Shown in pieces: positions 36,660 through 47,600 of a stretch of DNA of 64,000 nt; the first letter of the stretch is position 1, and each line of letters starts with the position of its first letter. A program made the translations under genes and the position numbers. The notes under the pieces are model-generated. The model did not search any database. It was not told where the DNA came from and was given only the letters and a program-made list of their open reading frames with translations. This DNA comes from Janthinobacterium lividum (GTDB taxonomy: Bacteria > Pseudomonadota > Gammaproteobacteria > Burkholderiales > Burkholderiaceae_D). Where the stretch lies: positions 5,146,001 to 5,210,000 of the forward strand of contig NZ_CP075583.1 in the NCBI RefSeq assembly GCF_023509035.1, read 5' to 3'.

Positions 36660-36679
36660 TGTAAATGATTCTTATTGCT
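36660..36679 (+). promoter_or_regulatory. possible Fur box upstream of the TonB receptor
   Basis: The A/T-rich sequence TGTAAATGATTCTTATTGC resembles a Fur box (compare AATGATTCTCATT cores) and lies about 60 bases before the receptor start, in the divergent gap with the kinase gene. The match is moderate. Iron repression of the receptor would fit a siderophore transporter. Confidence 0.42.
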
Positions 36680-36741
36680 ACCATGATTCCCATTACCTCA
36701 GAAATACAGACCAATAACTAATCAACCCTCCAGGAGTTTGC

Positions 36742-38895
36742 ATGTCCAACAACACCCGCCGCGCGCACCTGCCGCGTCCCACCACTCTTGCCCTGGCGCT
36801 CGCCGCCCTGTCCTGCCTGCCAGCTACCGCCCAGACGGGCACGCCGGCCAGCATGCCGGAAGTGGTGGTCTCCGCTTCCGGTTTCGAGCAGGATATCAAG
36901 CAGGCGCCCGCCTCGATCACGGTGCTGACGCGCCAGGAACTGTCGAAGGAGCGCTTCGGCAACCTGACGCAGGCGCTGGAAAGCGTGGAAGGCATCGACG
37001 TGGGCGCGGCAGGCGACAAGACGGGCGGCATGAACATCAGCATCCGCGGCATGCCCAGCGACTACACCCTGGTGCTGATCGACGGGCGCCGCCAGAATGC
37101 GGCCGGCAATGTCACGCCGAACGGCTTCGGCGGCACGCAGACGAGCTTCATGCCGCCGCTGGCCGCCATCGAGCGCATCGAGGTCATCCGCGGTCCCATG
37201 TCGACCCTGTACGGCTCGGACGCCATGGGCGGCGTGATCAACATCATCACGCGCAAGGTGGGCAAGCAGTGGATGGGTTCCGTCTCGGCCGACTACACCT
37301 TGCAGGAAGAATCGGACTTTGGCGACGTGAAAAGCGGCCGCTTCTACCTGAGCGGCCCCATCGCCACCGACCTGCTGGGCCTATCCCTGCGCGGCAGCAA
37401 GCAGCGCCGCGATGCGGCCGACATCCGCTACAACGGCGCGGACGGTCCGGGAACCACGCCGAACATGGGCGCCAACCCCGTGCGTGCGGACATTGAAAAC
37501 TTTGGCGCGCGCCTGGCCTTCACGCCAAACCGCTACCACACCGTCATCCTCGACGCGGACGCGGGCCGCCAGACCTACGATAATTCGAAACAGCAGTTGG
37601 GTACCCTGGGCCTGCAGGGCGGCTACGGCCCGGAACAGAAATACAAGCGCGACCAGTGGACCCTGTCGCACACGGGCCGCTTCGGCTTCGGCACCCTGGA
37701 CAGCAGCTACATGGTGAACAAGACGGAAACCCTGGGCCGCACGATTCCGCCACGCACGCCAGGAGCCGTCGCCGGCAGCGCGCGCACGCTGGAAGTGGAA
37801 AGCCAGGTCTTCGATACCAAATTGGTCATGCCTTTGGGCAAACACATGGCCACTATCGGCGCGCAATGGTGGAAAGCGGAAATGACGGATGGCGTGGCGC
37901 CGAAGAAATTCGAATTCACGCAAAAAGCCCTGTTCGTGGAAGACGAATGGCAGGTGCTGGAGAATGTCGCGCTGACCTTCGGCGCCCGCTATGACGATCA
38001 CAGCATCTTTGGCGGCCAGACCAGCCCCCGTGCCTATGCCGTATGGAACACCGCGCCAAGCTGGACCGTCAAGGGCGGCGTCAGCAAGGGCTACAAGACG
38101 CCGCGCGTGGAGCAGCTGTCGCCAGGCATCAACGGTTTTGGCGGCCAGGGCACGATCCCCCTCGTCGGCAGCCCGGACCTGAAGCCGGAAACAAGTACGA
38201 CAACAGAAATCGGCGCGTATTTCGACAACCTAGCCGGCTGGACCGCCAGCGGCACCGTGTTCAACAATACATTCAAGGACAAGATCACGACGGGCACGGG
38301 CCTCGTCAACTGCGATTACCGTCCGTCGCCGAACCGTCCCGGCTGCGTCAGCTTCGGCAACTGGCCCAACGTCGACGCGTTTGGCCAATCGGTCAACGTG
38401 GATGAGGCCGTCACGCGCGGCGTCGAGCTGAACACGCGTTTCCCGCTGGGCAAGACCTTGTCGGCCAGCGCCAACTACACGTACACGGAAAGCGAACAGA
38501 AGAGCGGCAGCAACGCCGGCAAGCCCCTGAGCGACACGCCCAAGCACGCCGTCAACGCGCGCCTGAGCTGGGATATTTCGCGCGAGTGGAACGGCTGGCT
38601 GCGCGCCGAGTACCGCAGCGAGCGCTTCCGCGATCCGGGCACCTCGGCTTCCACGCGCGCCGCCAAGGCCGCGCTGGGCGACTACAAGGGTTACACCATG
38701 TTGCACCTGGGCAGTAGCTACCAGCTGAACAAGCGCGTCACCCTCAACGCGGCCGTGTACAACCTGCTCAACAAGGACTTCGTCGACTACCAGCCTTACC
38801 GTGGTTCATCGGCGCCGACGTTGACCTACGCCAACCGCTATGTCAACAGCCTGGACGGACGCCGTCTGTGGCTGTCAGCGACTGTCGATTTCTGA
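36742..38895 (+). CDS. TonB-dependent outer-membrane siderophore receptor, FepA/CirA-like
   Basis: A 717-residue receptor. The signal peptide ends near residue 30 (LPATAQ-TG), followed by a TonB-box-like PEVVVSAS, the plug domain (about 45-165, with IRGMPSDYTLVLIDGRR and IEVIRGPMSTLYGSDAMGGVINIIT) and a 22-strand barrel. Late phrases such as FGARYDDHSIFGG and SKGYKTPRVEQLSPG and the C-terminal Phe (LSATVDF) are typical. There is no STN domain, so it does not use FecIR-type signalling. The plug resembles catecholate siderophore receptors. A good GGAG site precedes the ATG. It lies inside a two-component system and may be its target. Confidence 0.88.
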   Translation: MSNNTRRAHLPRPTTLALALAALSCLPATAQTGTPASMPEVVVSASGFEQDIKQAPASITVLTRQELSKERFGNLTQALESVEGIDVGAAGDKTGGMNISIRGMPSDYTLVLIDGRRQNAAGNVTPNGFGGTQTSFMPPLAAIERIEVIRGPMSTLYGSDAMGGVINIITRKVGKQWMGSVSADYTLQEESDFGDVKSGRFYLSGPIATDLLGLSLRGSKQRRDAADIRYNGADGPGTTPNMGANPVRADIENFGARLAFTPNRYHTVILDADAGRQTYDNSKQQLGTLGLQGGYGPEQKYKRDQWTLSHTGRFGFGTLDSSYMVNKTETLGRTIPPRTPGAVAGSARTLEVESQVFDTKLVMPLGKHMATIGAQWWKAEMTDGVAPKKFEFTQKALFVEDEWQVLENVALTFGARYDDHSIFGGQTSPRAYAVWNTAPSWTVKGGVSKGYKTPRVEQLSPGINGFGGQGTIPLVGSPDLKPETSTTTEIGAYFDNLAGWTASGTVFNNTFKDKITTGTGLVNCDYRPSPNRPGCVSFGNWPNVDAFGQSVNVDEAVTRGVELNTRFPLGKTLSASANYTYTESEQKSGSNAGKPLSDTPKHAVNARLSWDISREWNGWLRAEYRSERFRDPGTSASTRAAKAALGDYKGYTMLHLGSSYQLNKRVTLNAAVYNLLNKDFVDYQPYRGSSAPTLTYANRYVNSLDGRRLWLSATVDF

Positions 38896-38900
38896 TCAAG

Positions 38901-38928
38901 CGGGCGGCCTGCGGGCCGCCCGTTTTTT
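38901..38928 (+). terminator. Rho-independent terminator after the TonB receptor
   Basis: CGGGCGGCC, loop TGCG, GGCCGCCCG and six T begin six bases after the stop codon. The stem is perfect over nine pairs. It ends just before the stop of the convergent regulator gene. Confidence 0.9.
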
Positions 38929-38930
38929 CG

Positions 38931-39599
38931 TCAAGCCGCTTTCGGCTTGTCGATGCAGTAACCGATCGCATGCACGGTGCGTATCAAATCCCGCCCCAGC
39001 TTCTTGCGCAGGTGGTGGATATGCACTTGCACGGCATTGCTTTCCACTTCATCGCCCCAGCTGTACAGGTTTTTTTCCAGCTGTTCCCGGCTCAGCACCC
39101 GGCCGCCGTGTTCCAGCAGCAGTTGCAGGATGCGAAATTCCTTCACCGTTAACATCACGGGCAATCCCCGTTGCGTCACCTGCCGGTCCGCGATATCGAG
39201 CACCAGGTCGCCGTGCACGAGGTTTTCGCGCAGGCGACCGGCGGCGCGGCGGCAGGCGCTGCGGATGCGTGCAGCCAGTTCGTCCAGGTCGAACGGTTTC
39301 ACGATAAAGTCGTCGGCGCCCGCGTCGAGTCCGGCGATGCGCTCGCCCACCTGGTCGCGCGCCGTGACGACCAGCACGGCGCCGCTGTAGCCGTTATCGC
39401 GCAGCACGCCCAGCGCCTGCATGCCGTCCTGCCCCGGCAAGCCCAGGTCGAGCAGGATGCAGCCATAGTCGTGCAGGCGCACGGCCGTGTGCGCGTGTTC
39501 GGCGCTCGTGACCCAGTCGACGGCATAACCGCCCTGCTCCAGGCCGATCTGCGTGGCGCGGCCCAGCTGCGGGTCGTCTTCGGTCAGCAAGATGCGCAT
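38931..39599 (-). CDS. OmpR-class response regulator, QseB/PmrA-like
   Basis: A 222-residue regulator with acidic pair TEDDP, phospho-acceptor D51 in LLDLGLPGQDG, conserved K in FIVKPFDLDEL and a C-terminal winged helix (LTVKEFRILQLLLEHGGRVLSREQLEKNLY shortened: LTVKEFRILQ to SREQLEKNLY; VESNAVQVHIHHLRKKL). This subfamily pairs with QseC/PmrB-type kinases, and the only such kinase nearby is the gene at 35.2-36.5 kb. Between them lies the receptor gene in the opposite direction, so kinase and regulator cannot share a short operon. The gene starts 23 bases after the stop of the YajD-type gene on the same strand. Confidence 0.9.
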   Translation of the reverse strand: MRILLTEDDPQLGRATQIGLEQGGYAVDWVTSAEHAHTAVRLHDYGCILLDLGLPGQDGMQALGVLRDNGYSGAVLVVTARDQVGERIAGLDAGADDFIVKPFDLDELAARIRSACRRAAGRLRENLVHGDLVLDIADRQVTQRGLPVMLTVKEFRILQLLLEHGGRVLSREQLEKNLYSWGDEVESNAVQVHIHHLRKKLGRDLIRTVHAIGYCIDKPKAA

Positions 39600-39622
39600 G
39601 GGATCAAGGCCGAATGGCCCGC

Positions 39623-39994
39623 TCAGTCCTTTTTCTTGATCAGGCCAGCCAGCGCGGCAAACGGATTGTGCGTGGCGGGCGCCACCTCGGCCGACAGCAG
39701 GCCGGCGCCACGGTCCGCTTCCAGGTAGCGCGAGTGCTCATTGTCGTGGCAATACAGGCACAGCAGTTCCCAGTTGCTGCCATCGGGCGGATTGTTGTCG
39801 TGGTTATGGTCGCGGTGGTGCACCGTCAGTTGCTGCACGTTGGCGCGCGTAAATTCGCGCATGCAGCGGCCGCATACCCACGGATACATCTTCAGCGAAC
39901 GCTCGCGGTAGCCGCTCTCGCGCTGGTCGGCGGCGCGGCGCGCTTCGGCCACGATCTTGTCCAGTCTTGCCGCGTCGGGCTTTTTACTCTGCAT
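39623..39994 (-). CDS. yajD: YajD-type HNH nuclease
   Basis: A 123-residue HNH-family protein. The zinc/ββα-metal motif is complete: CGRC at about 40-43, HHRDHNHDNNP near 59 and LLCLYCHDNEHSR near 78, close to E. coli YajD. The biological role of YajD is not established. It precedes the response regulator gene by 23 bases on the same strand and could be co-transcribed with it. The 279 bases upstream, to the diguanylate cyclase gene, show no gene or clear signal. Confidence 0.85.
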   Translation of the reverse strand: MQSKKPDAARLDKIVAEARRAADQRESGYRERSLKMYPWVCGRCMREFTRANVQQLTVHHRDHNHDNNPPDGSNWELLCLYCHDNEHSRYLEADRGAGLLSAEVAPATHNPFAALAGLIKKKD

Positions 39995-40273
39995 GACAAC
40001 TTTCGATATGGGAGGAAGAAGTCACCATTTTAATGACGATGCGGGCCGAATTGTACTTTTTCTGCCACTTCCCATGCCCGTGCCACCACGGCGGCACCTT
40101 TTTAGTACGCACAGCGCCACGCATGTTTGATTTAACGCAGAATAGGACCAGCGACAGACCGCGAACAGACAACAGGAGCGGCGGCAACAGGGTTACGCGC
40201 AACGCAGCCGAATCGGCTATCATGCGCGCCACGCCGCCCCTCCCTTTTCCATGACTCTAGCCTGCAAGCGCCC

Positions 40274-43200
40274 GTGATAGCGATAACAAGACCCCTGCAA
40301 CGCCTTGCCCGCCGCCTGTACCGTCTCAGCCTGGTGCCCCTGTTCGCGCTCATCTTGCTGCTGGCGCTGTGGGCGGCCGTCTATTACCAGGTGGGCCAGG
40401 AGCGGGCCAGCGCCGTGCGCGACGCCGTAGCCGTCAGCCAGTCGCTGGCGCGTACCCTGGCCGACCATACCAGTTTCACCCTGCGCCAGGCCGACCATGC
40501 CACACAATTGTTCAAGCTCAAATACGAGGAAACGGACGGCGGCCTGCGCCTGAATGAATTCACGCGCCGCCAGGGCCTGCTCGACAGCGTGCTGCCATCG
40601 AAACTGGAACTGCCGATCGCCCTCATCGACGCGCAAGGCAATGTGCTCGACAGCGCCAACGCCTATCTGCCGGAAAACCTGGGCAAGCAGACATTTTTCA
40701 GGGCGCTGGCCGCCAATGCGTCCGATACGGCCCTGGTCGACACCCCCATGCTCGACGCGGGCAGCAAGCGCTGGGCCATCCGCCTGGCGCGCCGCCTGAA
40801 CGACGCGCAAGGCCGCTTTGCCGGCGCCATCATCATCCTCGTCGACCCCACGTATTTTGTCGACGATTATGACCGCCTGAACCTCGATGAGCATGGCGCG
40901 CTGATGCTGGTGGCGCGCGACAGCGGCCTGACGGCGGGGCGCATCGGCGAGCAATTGATCCTCAGCGACCGCATCGACTTCCGCATGCCGGGACCGCCGC
41001 AGCATGCGCCGGATGAACTGCTGATCGAGCCGCCCGTCGACGCGACGGCGCGCATCTACAGCTACCGCGAACTGCCGCGCTACCCGCTGCTGGCCGTGGT
41101 GGGCGTGAGCCGCGCCGCCGCCCTGACGCGCTTCGAACACCGCCGCCTGATGTATGTCGGCGCGCTGCTCGCCGCCAGCATACTGATTGCCGGCTTTACG
41201 GCCCTGCTGATGCGCCAGAGCGCGCGCCTGCGCCGCAGCATCCGTCAGGCCACGGAAACGCAGGCGCTGCTGCGCGCGGCGCACCAGGGCAGCCTCGATG
41301 CCGTGCTGCTGCTGAAAGCCTGGCGCCCCGCGCCGGGCAAGCCGGTGGAAGACTTCATCTTCGCCGACGTCAACGAGCGGGCCGCCGACATGCTGGGCAA
41401 GCCACGCTCCGAACTGCTGGGCCAGCGCGTGCTGCCGCTGATACCGCTGCTGCGCGGCGAGCGCTTTTTCAAGCGCTTCGTGCTGGTGATGGAAACGGGC
41501 CAGCCGCTGGAAGATGAATTCGAGCTGACGCTGGCCTCAGGCGGCACGCGCTGGCTGCGCCACCAGGTGGTGCCGATCACCGACGGCGTGGCCGTCACCT
41601 CGCGCGACATCAGCGCGCGCAAGCACGACGAACTGGCGCTGCAGGACAACCGCAGCTTCCTGCAGTCGCTGATCGACCATTTGCCGGTGCTGGTCTACGT
41701 GAAAAGCGCGCGCCCGGAAAACTTCGGCCAGATGGAGGTGTGGAACAAGGCGGCCGAGGATATCACCGGCCACCTGGCCGCCGACGTCATCGGCAAGACC
41801 GATTGCCAGGCCTTCCCGCCCGGCTTCGGCCTGCACGATGCCGAGGACGACCGCGCCATCCTGGCCGAGCGCGGCGTCATCGACCATACGGAAAAGCCGC
41901 TGCGCCTGCGCGATGGCAGCCTGCGCTACCTGCGCGCCGTCTCCGTGCCCGTGTTCGACGAGCGCCAGCAGATCGAACATATCCTGTGCATCGCCGAGGA
42001 TATCTCGCAGCGCCGCCAGCAGGAACTGGAACTGCGCCAGAAACAGGCCGAGCTGGCCGCCGTCAACGACGCCTCGCCGCTCGGACTGGTGCGCCTGGAC
42101 CGCCAGCGCCGCTGCACCTATGTCAACCGCACCTTCGAATCGATCACGGGCCTGCCGCGCGCCGCCGCCCTGGGCGCCGGCTGGACCAGCGCCCTGCACC
42201 CGGACGACTATCCGCTGATGCACGTGGCGCTGGAGCAGCTCACGCGCAGCCACGCGCCATTCCAGTCCACCCTGCGCTGCCTGCAGCGCGACGGCAGGCT
42301 GGTCTGGGTCTCCGTGAAGATCGCCCCCATCCTCATCGACGGCCAGATCGAAGGCTATGTGGGCAGCCTGGACGACATCACCACCTTGCGCGAATCGGAA
42401 GTGGCACTGCTGGAAAGCGAGGCGCGCCTGCGCACCATCGCCGACACCTTGCCGGCCATGATCGCGTATATCGACGCCGACCAGGTCTACCGCTTCCTGA
42501 ACATCGCCTATGAGCGCGAATTCGGCCTGACGGGCCGGCAGGCGCTGGGCAAGAGCGTGCGCGACACGGTGGGCGAGGCGCGCTACCGCACGGTGGCGCC
42601 GTATATCGAGCGAGTGCTGGCCGGCGAAACCCTGAGCTTCGAGGAAGAAGACGACAAGGAAGGCATCGAGCGCTGCCTGGAAGTGATCTACATCCCGCAG
42701 ATCGGCGAAGACAAGCTGCAGGTGGTGGGCTTTCACGTGATGCGCCAGGATATTACCGTGCAAAAGCGCGAAAAACAGCGCTTGCTGAAGCTGGCCCAGG
42801 TCGATGCGCTGACCGGCTTGTCGAACCGCGCCGGCTTCCAGCAAAAACTCAGCGACGCCATGCACGCCAGCCGCCAGCAGCAGCACCTCATGGCCGTCAT
42901 GTACATGGATATCGACCGCTTCAAGCCCGTCAACGACACGCACGGCCACGGCACCGGCGACGCCCTGCTGCGCGCCTTCGCCCAGCGCCTGACGCAGACC
43001 ATGCGCGCCACCGACATCATCGCCCGCCTGGGCGGCGACGAATTCACCATCATCATGGAACAGATCGTGCGGCCCGACGATGCGGCCGTCCTGGCGGAAA
43101 AAATCGTCACCGCCATGCAGCAGCCATTCGAACTCGATGGCATTACCGTGCACATTTCCGCCAGCATCGGCCTGGCTTTCTACCGCGACGAAGACATCTC

Positions 43201-43294
43201 GCCCGCCGTGCTGCTGCAACGGGCCGACGTGCTGCTGTACAAGGCCAAGCAGGATGGCAGGAATACCTATCGCGCCGGCATACTGAGCACTTGA
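40274..43294 (+). CDS. membrane diguanylate cyclase with extracytoplasmic sensor and four PAS domains
   Basis: A 1006-residue protein. A membrane segment (about 20-40), an extracytoplasmic dCACHE-like domain (about 45-285) and a second segment (about 292-312) are followed by four PAS/PAC units (about 330-450, 455-585, 590-715 and 720-840) and a C-terminal GGDEF domain (about 845-1003). The active-site LGGDEFTII is intact, and RATD five residues before it is a canonical inhibitory I-site, so it should make cyclic-di-GMP under product control. There is no EAL domain. The start is a GTG; an eight-codon frame from ATG 40251 ends in a TGA overlapping that GTG, so coupling is possible. It stands alone. 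Confidence 0.88.
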   Translation: MIAITRPLQRLARRLYRLSLVPLFALILLLALWAAVYYQVGQERASAVRDAVAVSQSLARTLADHTSFTLRQADHATQLFKLKYEETDGGLRLNEFTRRQGLLDSVLPSKLELPIALIDAQGNVLDSANAYLPENLGKQTFFRALAANASDTALVDTPMLDAGSKRWAIRLARRLNDAQGRFAGAIIILVDPTYFVDDYDRLNLDEHGALMLVARDSGLTAGRIGEQLILSDRIDFRMPGPPQHAPDELLIEPPVDATARIYSYRELPRYPLLAVVGVSRAAALTRFEHRRLMYVGALLAASILIAGFTALLMRQSARLRRSIRQATETQALLRAAHQGSLDAVLLLKAWRPAPGKPVEDFIFADVNERAADMLGKPRSELLGQRVLPLIPLLRGERFFKRFVLVMETGQPLEDEFELTLASGGTRWLRHQVVPITDGVAVTSRDISARKHDELALQDNRSFLQSLIDHLPVLVYVKSARPENFGQMEVWNKAAEDITGHLAADVIGKTDCQAFPPGFGLHDAEDDRAILAERGVIDHTEKPLRLRDGSLRYLRAVSVPVFDERQQIEHILCIAEDISQRRQQELELRQKQAELAAVNDASPLGLVRLDRQRRCTYVNRTFESITGLPRAAALGAGWTSALHPDDYPLMHVALEQLTRSHAPFQSTLRCLQRDGRLVWVSVKIAPILIDGQIEGYVGSLDDITTLRESEVALLESEARLRTIADTLPAMIAYIDADQVYRFLNIAYEREFGLTGRQALGKSVRDTVGEARYRTVAPYIERVLAGETLSFEEEDDKEGIERCLEVIYIPQIGEDKLQVVGFHVMRQDITVQKREKQRLLKLAQVDALTGLSNRAGFQQKLSDAMHASRQQQHLMAVMYMDIDRFKPVNDTHGHGTGDALLRAFAQRLTQTMRATDIIARLGGDEFTIIMEQIVRPDDAAVLAEKIVTAMQQPFELDGITVHISASIGLAFYRDEDISPAVLLQRADVLLYKAKQDGRNTYRAGILST

Positions 43295-43361
43295 TATAGC
43301 CGCTGGCGCATGCCGCCATTCCTGCTATATTGGCGCCTGTCTTCCCTTCCCTTGCCATACC

Positions 43362-44588
43362 ATGCGCCTGCTGCACACTTCCGACTGGCATCTGGGCCAG
43401 ACCCTGCATAACTATGAGCGGGGCTACGAACACCAGCGCTTCCTCGACTGGCTGCTCGACACGCTCGTGACCGAACAAGTCGACGTACTGCTGGTGGCGG
43501 GCGACGTGTTCGACAACGCCAATCCTTCCGCCGCCTCGCAAAAGCAGCTGTACGTATTCCTGCAGCAGGCGCGCGCGCGCCTGCCGGCGCTGCAACTGGT
43601 CGTCGTCGCCGGCAACCACGATTCGGCCGGCCGGCTGGAAGCGCCCGGTCCCCTGCTGGCCGCGCACGGCACGCACGTCATCGGCCATCTGCTGCGCGAC
43701 GACGATGGTCAGATCGACCTGGAGCGCCTGCTGCTGCCGCTCACCGGCAGCGGTGGGCAAGTGCAGGCCTGGTGCCTGGCCGTGCCATTCCTGCGCCCCG
43801 GCGACGTGCCGAAGCTGCCGGCCGGCGATACCCAGGACGCCTACCTGGGCGGCATCGCCCTGCTGTACCGCCAGTTGGCGGACCTGGCGCTGGCGCGCCG
43901 CCAGCCCGGGCAAGCCATCCTTGCCATGGGCCATTGCCACATGGTGGGCGGCGAAATGTCCAACGATTCCGAACGCCGCATCGTCATCGGCGGCACGGAA
44001 ATGCTGCCGTCGGGGATTTTTGATACCGCCATCGCCTATGCGGCGCTGGGCCACCTGCACAAGGCGCAGGCCGTGGGCGGCCAGGAGCACATCCGCTACT
44101 GCGGCAGCCCGATACCCCTGTCGTTCGCGGAAGTGAACTACCGCCACCAGGTGCTGTGCCTCGATATCGACGGCGAAACGCTGCAGTCCGTGCGCGCCAT
44201 CGAGGTGCCGCGCGCCGTGCCCCTCTTGCGCGTCCCCGCCACACCGGCGCCCATAGCCGACGTGCTGGCGCAGCTGGCCGCCCTCGACGTGCCCGCGGCG
44301 CCGGCCGAAGCGCAACCCTTCCTGGAAGTGCGCGTGCGCCTGGACGCGCCCGAGCCGGGTCTGCGCACGCGCATCGAAACGGCCCTCGACGGCAAGCCCG
44401 TGCGCCTGGCGAAGATCGAAACATCGAGCGCCGCGCGCAGCAGCGCGCCCGAGAACATGACGCTCGACCAATTGGGCCAGCTGCAGCCCGACGACATCTT
44501 CCGCCGCCTGTACCTGCAAAAATACGGCAAGGAAGCGCCGCCCGAACAACTGTCGGCCCTGGCCGAACTGCTGCTGCCCGGCGCCTGA
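43362..44588 (+). CDS. sbcD: nuclease subunit SbcD
   Basis: A 408-residue Mre11-type metallophosphoesterase. The metal-binding motifs are all present: HTSDWHLGQ (5-13), VAGDVFDNANPS, VVAGNHDSAGRLE and GHCHMVGG, then ALGHLHKAQ. With SbcC it cleaves hairpin DNA and protein-blocked ends. It is followed after 16 bases by sbcC. No upstream LexA box is visible. Confidence 0.95.
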   Translation: MRLLHTSDWHLGQTLHNYERGYEHQRFLDWLLDTLVTEQVDVLLVAGDVFDNANPSAASQKQLYVFLQQARARLPALQLVVVAGNHDSAGRLEAPGPLLAAHGTHVIGHLLRDDDGQIDLERLLLPLTGSGGQVQAWCLAVPFLRPGDVPKLPAGDTQDAYLGGIALLYRQLADLALARRQPGQAILAMGHCHMVGGEMSNDSERRIVIGGTEMLPSGIFDTAIAYAALGHLHKAQAVGGQEHIRYCGSPIPLSFAEVNYRHQVLCLDIDGETLQSVRAIEVPRAVPLLRVPATPAPIADVLAQLAALDVPAAPAEAQPFLEVRVRLDAPEPGLRTRIETALDGKPVRLAKIETSSAARSSAPENMTLDQLGQLQPDDIFRRLYLQKYGKEAPPEQLSALAELLLPGA

Positions 44589-44604
44589 GCGCACCTGAAG
44601 AACC

Positions 44605-47600
44605 ATGAAAATCCTGAAAATCAGCGGTAAGAACCTGGCCTCGCTGGCCGGCGAATTTGAAGTCGACTTCCAGCAGGAGCCGCTGGCGTCCGCCGGCCTG
44701 TTCGCCATCAGCGGCCCCACGGGCGCGGGCAAGAGCACCCTGCTCGACGCCCTGTGCCTGGCCCTGTACGACGCCACGCCGCGCCTGTTGAAGGTGCTGG
44801 GCCGGGGCAGCGCCCTGCCCGACGTGGGCAAGGAAACCGTCAACGCCCAGGATACGCGCACCCTGCTGCGCCGCGGCACGCCGGACGGTTACGCGCAAGT
44901 CGACTTCGTCGGCAACGACGGCGCAAGCTACCGCGCGCGCTGGAGCGTGCGCCGCTCGCGCACCCGGGCCGAAGGGGCGCTGCAGGCGACCGCCATGAGC
45001 TTGCACCAGTTGCCCGCGCTGCAGCCCATCGGCGGCACCAAGACAGAAGTCAAAGAAGAAATCGAAAAACGCATCGGCCTGTCGTTCGACCAGTTTACGC
45101 GCGCCGTGCTGCTGGCGCAAAACGAGTTTTCCACCTTCCTCAAGACAGAAGACAATGAACGGGGCGAGTTGTTGGAAACCCTGACGGGCAGCAGCATCTA
45201 TACCGACATTTCCATACGCGCCTTCGAGCGGGCGAAAAAAGAAAAGCAAGTCCTCGAACGCCTGGGCGAAAAACTGGCCGACCAGCGGCCCCTGTCGCCG
45301 GAAGAACGCACCGACACCGAGGCGCTGTGCGGCGCGGCCGAGACCACCCTGCAACACATCGACTTGCGCAAGGCCGTGCTGGAACTGCAGCAGCGCTGGC
45401 ACCAAGAGACGCACAAGCTGCAAAGCCAGGTAGTGACGGCGCAAGAGGCGCTCGATCGCGCGGATGCCGAACGGGCCGCTGCCGAAGAGCGCCGCGCGGC
45501 GCTGGCGCAGTGGGAATTGCTGCAGCCGGCGCGGCCCCTCATCGATGATGTGGCGCGCCTGGCCAGCGATATCGCCGGCACCGGCGCCGCACTGGAAGCG
45601 TCGCGCCTGCAGGCGGCGCACGCCGTCGCCAGCGAGGCGCAACTGGCGCAAGCCGTGCAGCTGGCGGCAGCGGCCTTACAGGCCAGGGAGACGGCGCAGC
45701 GGGATGCGGCGCCCCTGCTCGATCAAGCCAAGGCGCTAGACGCGGGCATCGCAGCCCACTTGCCTGCGCATCGCCAGGCGCAAGATGGCGCCCTGGCCGC
45801 CGACCAGGCCAACGAGACGGCGCGCAGCGCGCTAAACGATCTGCAGCAGCGCCAGCACGCCATGCAGGCGGAACAGGAAACGGGCCGACTGTGGCTGGCA
45901 TCGCACCAGCACTGGCAGGCGCTGGCCACGTCGTGGCAATTGTCGGACCAGCTGTTCGCCCAGGCCGGCCAGGCCGCCGCGCAAGCCGATGCCGCCGATG
46001 CTAAAGTGGCCGAAACGGCACAGCTGGTGCGCGCGGCAGGCAAGGCGGGCCACGAGGCACAAGCCGCGTTGACGGCCGCCGCCGCCACGCTCGCCGCGCA
46101 CGATGCGCAGCGGCGCGAGGCGCTGTCCGCCGTGCAAGCCATTGACGGACAGCTGCTGCAGGAACAGCGCGGCCAGCTGGAAGACTATGCTCGCCAGCTG
46201 AATGCGGCGGAAAAGACGTGGACGGAGCTGGCGCGCCAGCAGCAGGCGCTGGCGCACGGGCAAGCGAGGGCCACACAACTGGCGCAAGCCGCGCAAACGG
46301 AAAACACGGCGCTGGCGGCGGCAGCGGCACAAACGGCATTGCTGGAAGCGAGCCTGGCGCAGGCGGAAAAGTCCTTGAAAGGCGCGGAAGCGGCATGCGC
46401 GGCCAGCGTGGAGCATCTGCGCGCCACCTTGCAGGACGAGCAGCCCTGCCCCGTCTGCGGCGCGCTGGAACACCCGTACACCCATGCAGATCATACCAAC
46501 CACCCTTTGCAGGCGATGCTGGCCAGCTTGCAGGATGAAGTCTTGGCCTGCCGCACGCGGGCGCGCAGCAATCTGGAGCAGCTGGCCACGCACAGGGCGG
46601 CGCTGGCAGCGACTGCGCGCGAACAGGCGCAAATAGATGCCGAACTGGCGGCCCTGCCGCCCGCCATCGACAGCTTGAACGCGCAATGGCAGCCGCACGC
46701 CGACACCCTGCATCTGCCGCCGGAAAACCAGCGCGCGGACTGGTTCGCGCAACAACTGGCGGCCAATGCGGCGGCCCTGCAGGCGCTGGCGCAGCAGGAG
46801 GCGGCGCTGCGCCAGGCCAGCGCGCGGCGCGAGCAAGCGCAGGCGGCGCACGAACTGGCCGGCGCCGAACATGCGCGCCTGACGGCCGCCGTCGCCGAAA
46901 CGCAAACACGGCTGGCGCAGTTGCAGGCGCAGCAGGCGGCCAGCCAGGACAAGGCGGAGACGTCGCGCAGCATGCTTGACGGCTTGCTGGCGCAGCTCGA
47001 TACCGCGTTTGACGACGTGGAAGGCGCCGAAGGCTGGAAAGATAACTGGCGCGCCGGCCCCGCCGCCTTCCGCGCGGCGCGCGACACGGAAAGCCGGCAA
47101 TGGCTGAAACAGCAGGCAGACCAGGACAAGCGCGGCCACGCGCAGGCGACCCTGGCCGCGCAGCTGGAAGCGGCGCTGCTGGCCGCTGGCAAGGCACAGC
47201 AAACGGCGCAGGAGACCCACGCCGCCTTTGCCGCCGCCGACAAGCAGCTCACGACACTGCAAGCGGCGCGCAACGCGCTATGGCAAGGCCAGGGCGTGGC
47301 CGAAGTGGAACGCAGCCTGGCAGCGGCCATTGCGCAGGCCAAAGACCGGCTGCTACAGCAGCAAGCGGCAGCCCATGCTTCCAGCCAGGAACGCGCGCGC
47401 GTGGACGAAGCGTGCGCGCAGCTGGCGCAGCGCCTGGCCGCCTTGCATGCACAGGAAAATAGCGCCGCCGCCTCCCTGCACGATTGGCTGCGCCAGTTCC
47501 AGCAGGCCCATGCCGGCCAGGCGCCCGCCACGCTTGAAGAGCTGCGCGCGCGCCTGGCCGTCTCCGTGGAAACCATGCGCGCCGAACGCGACGCCCTGCA

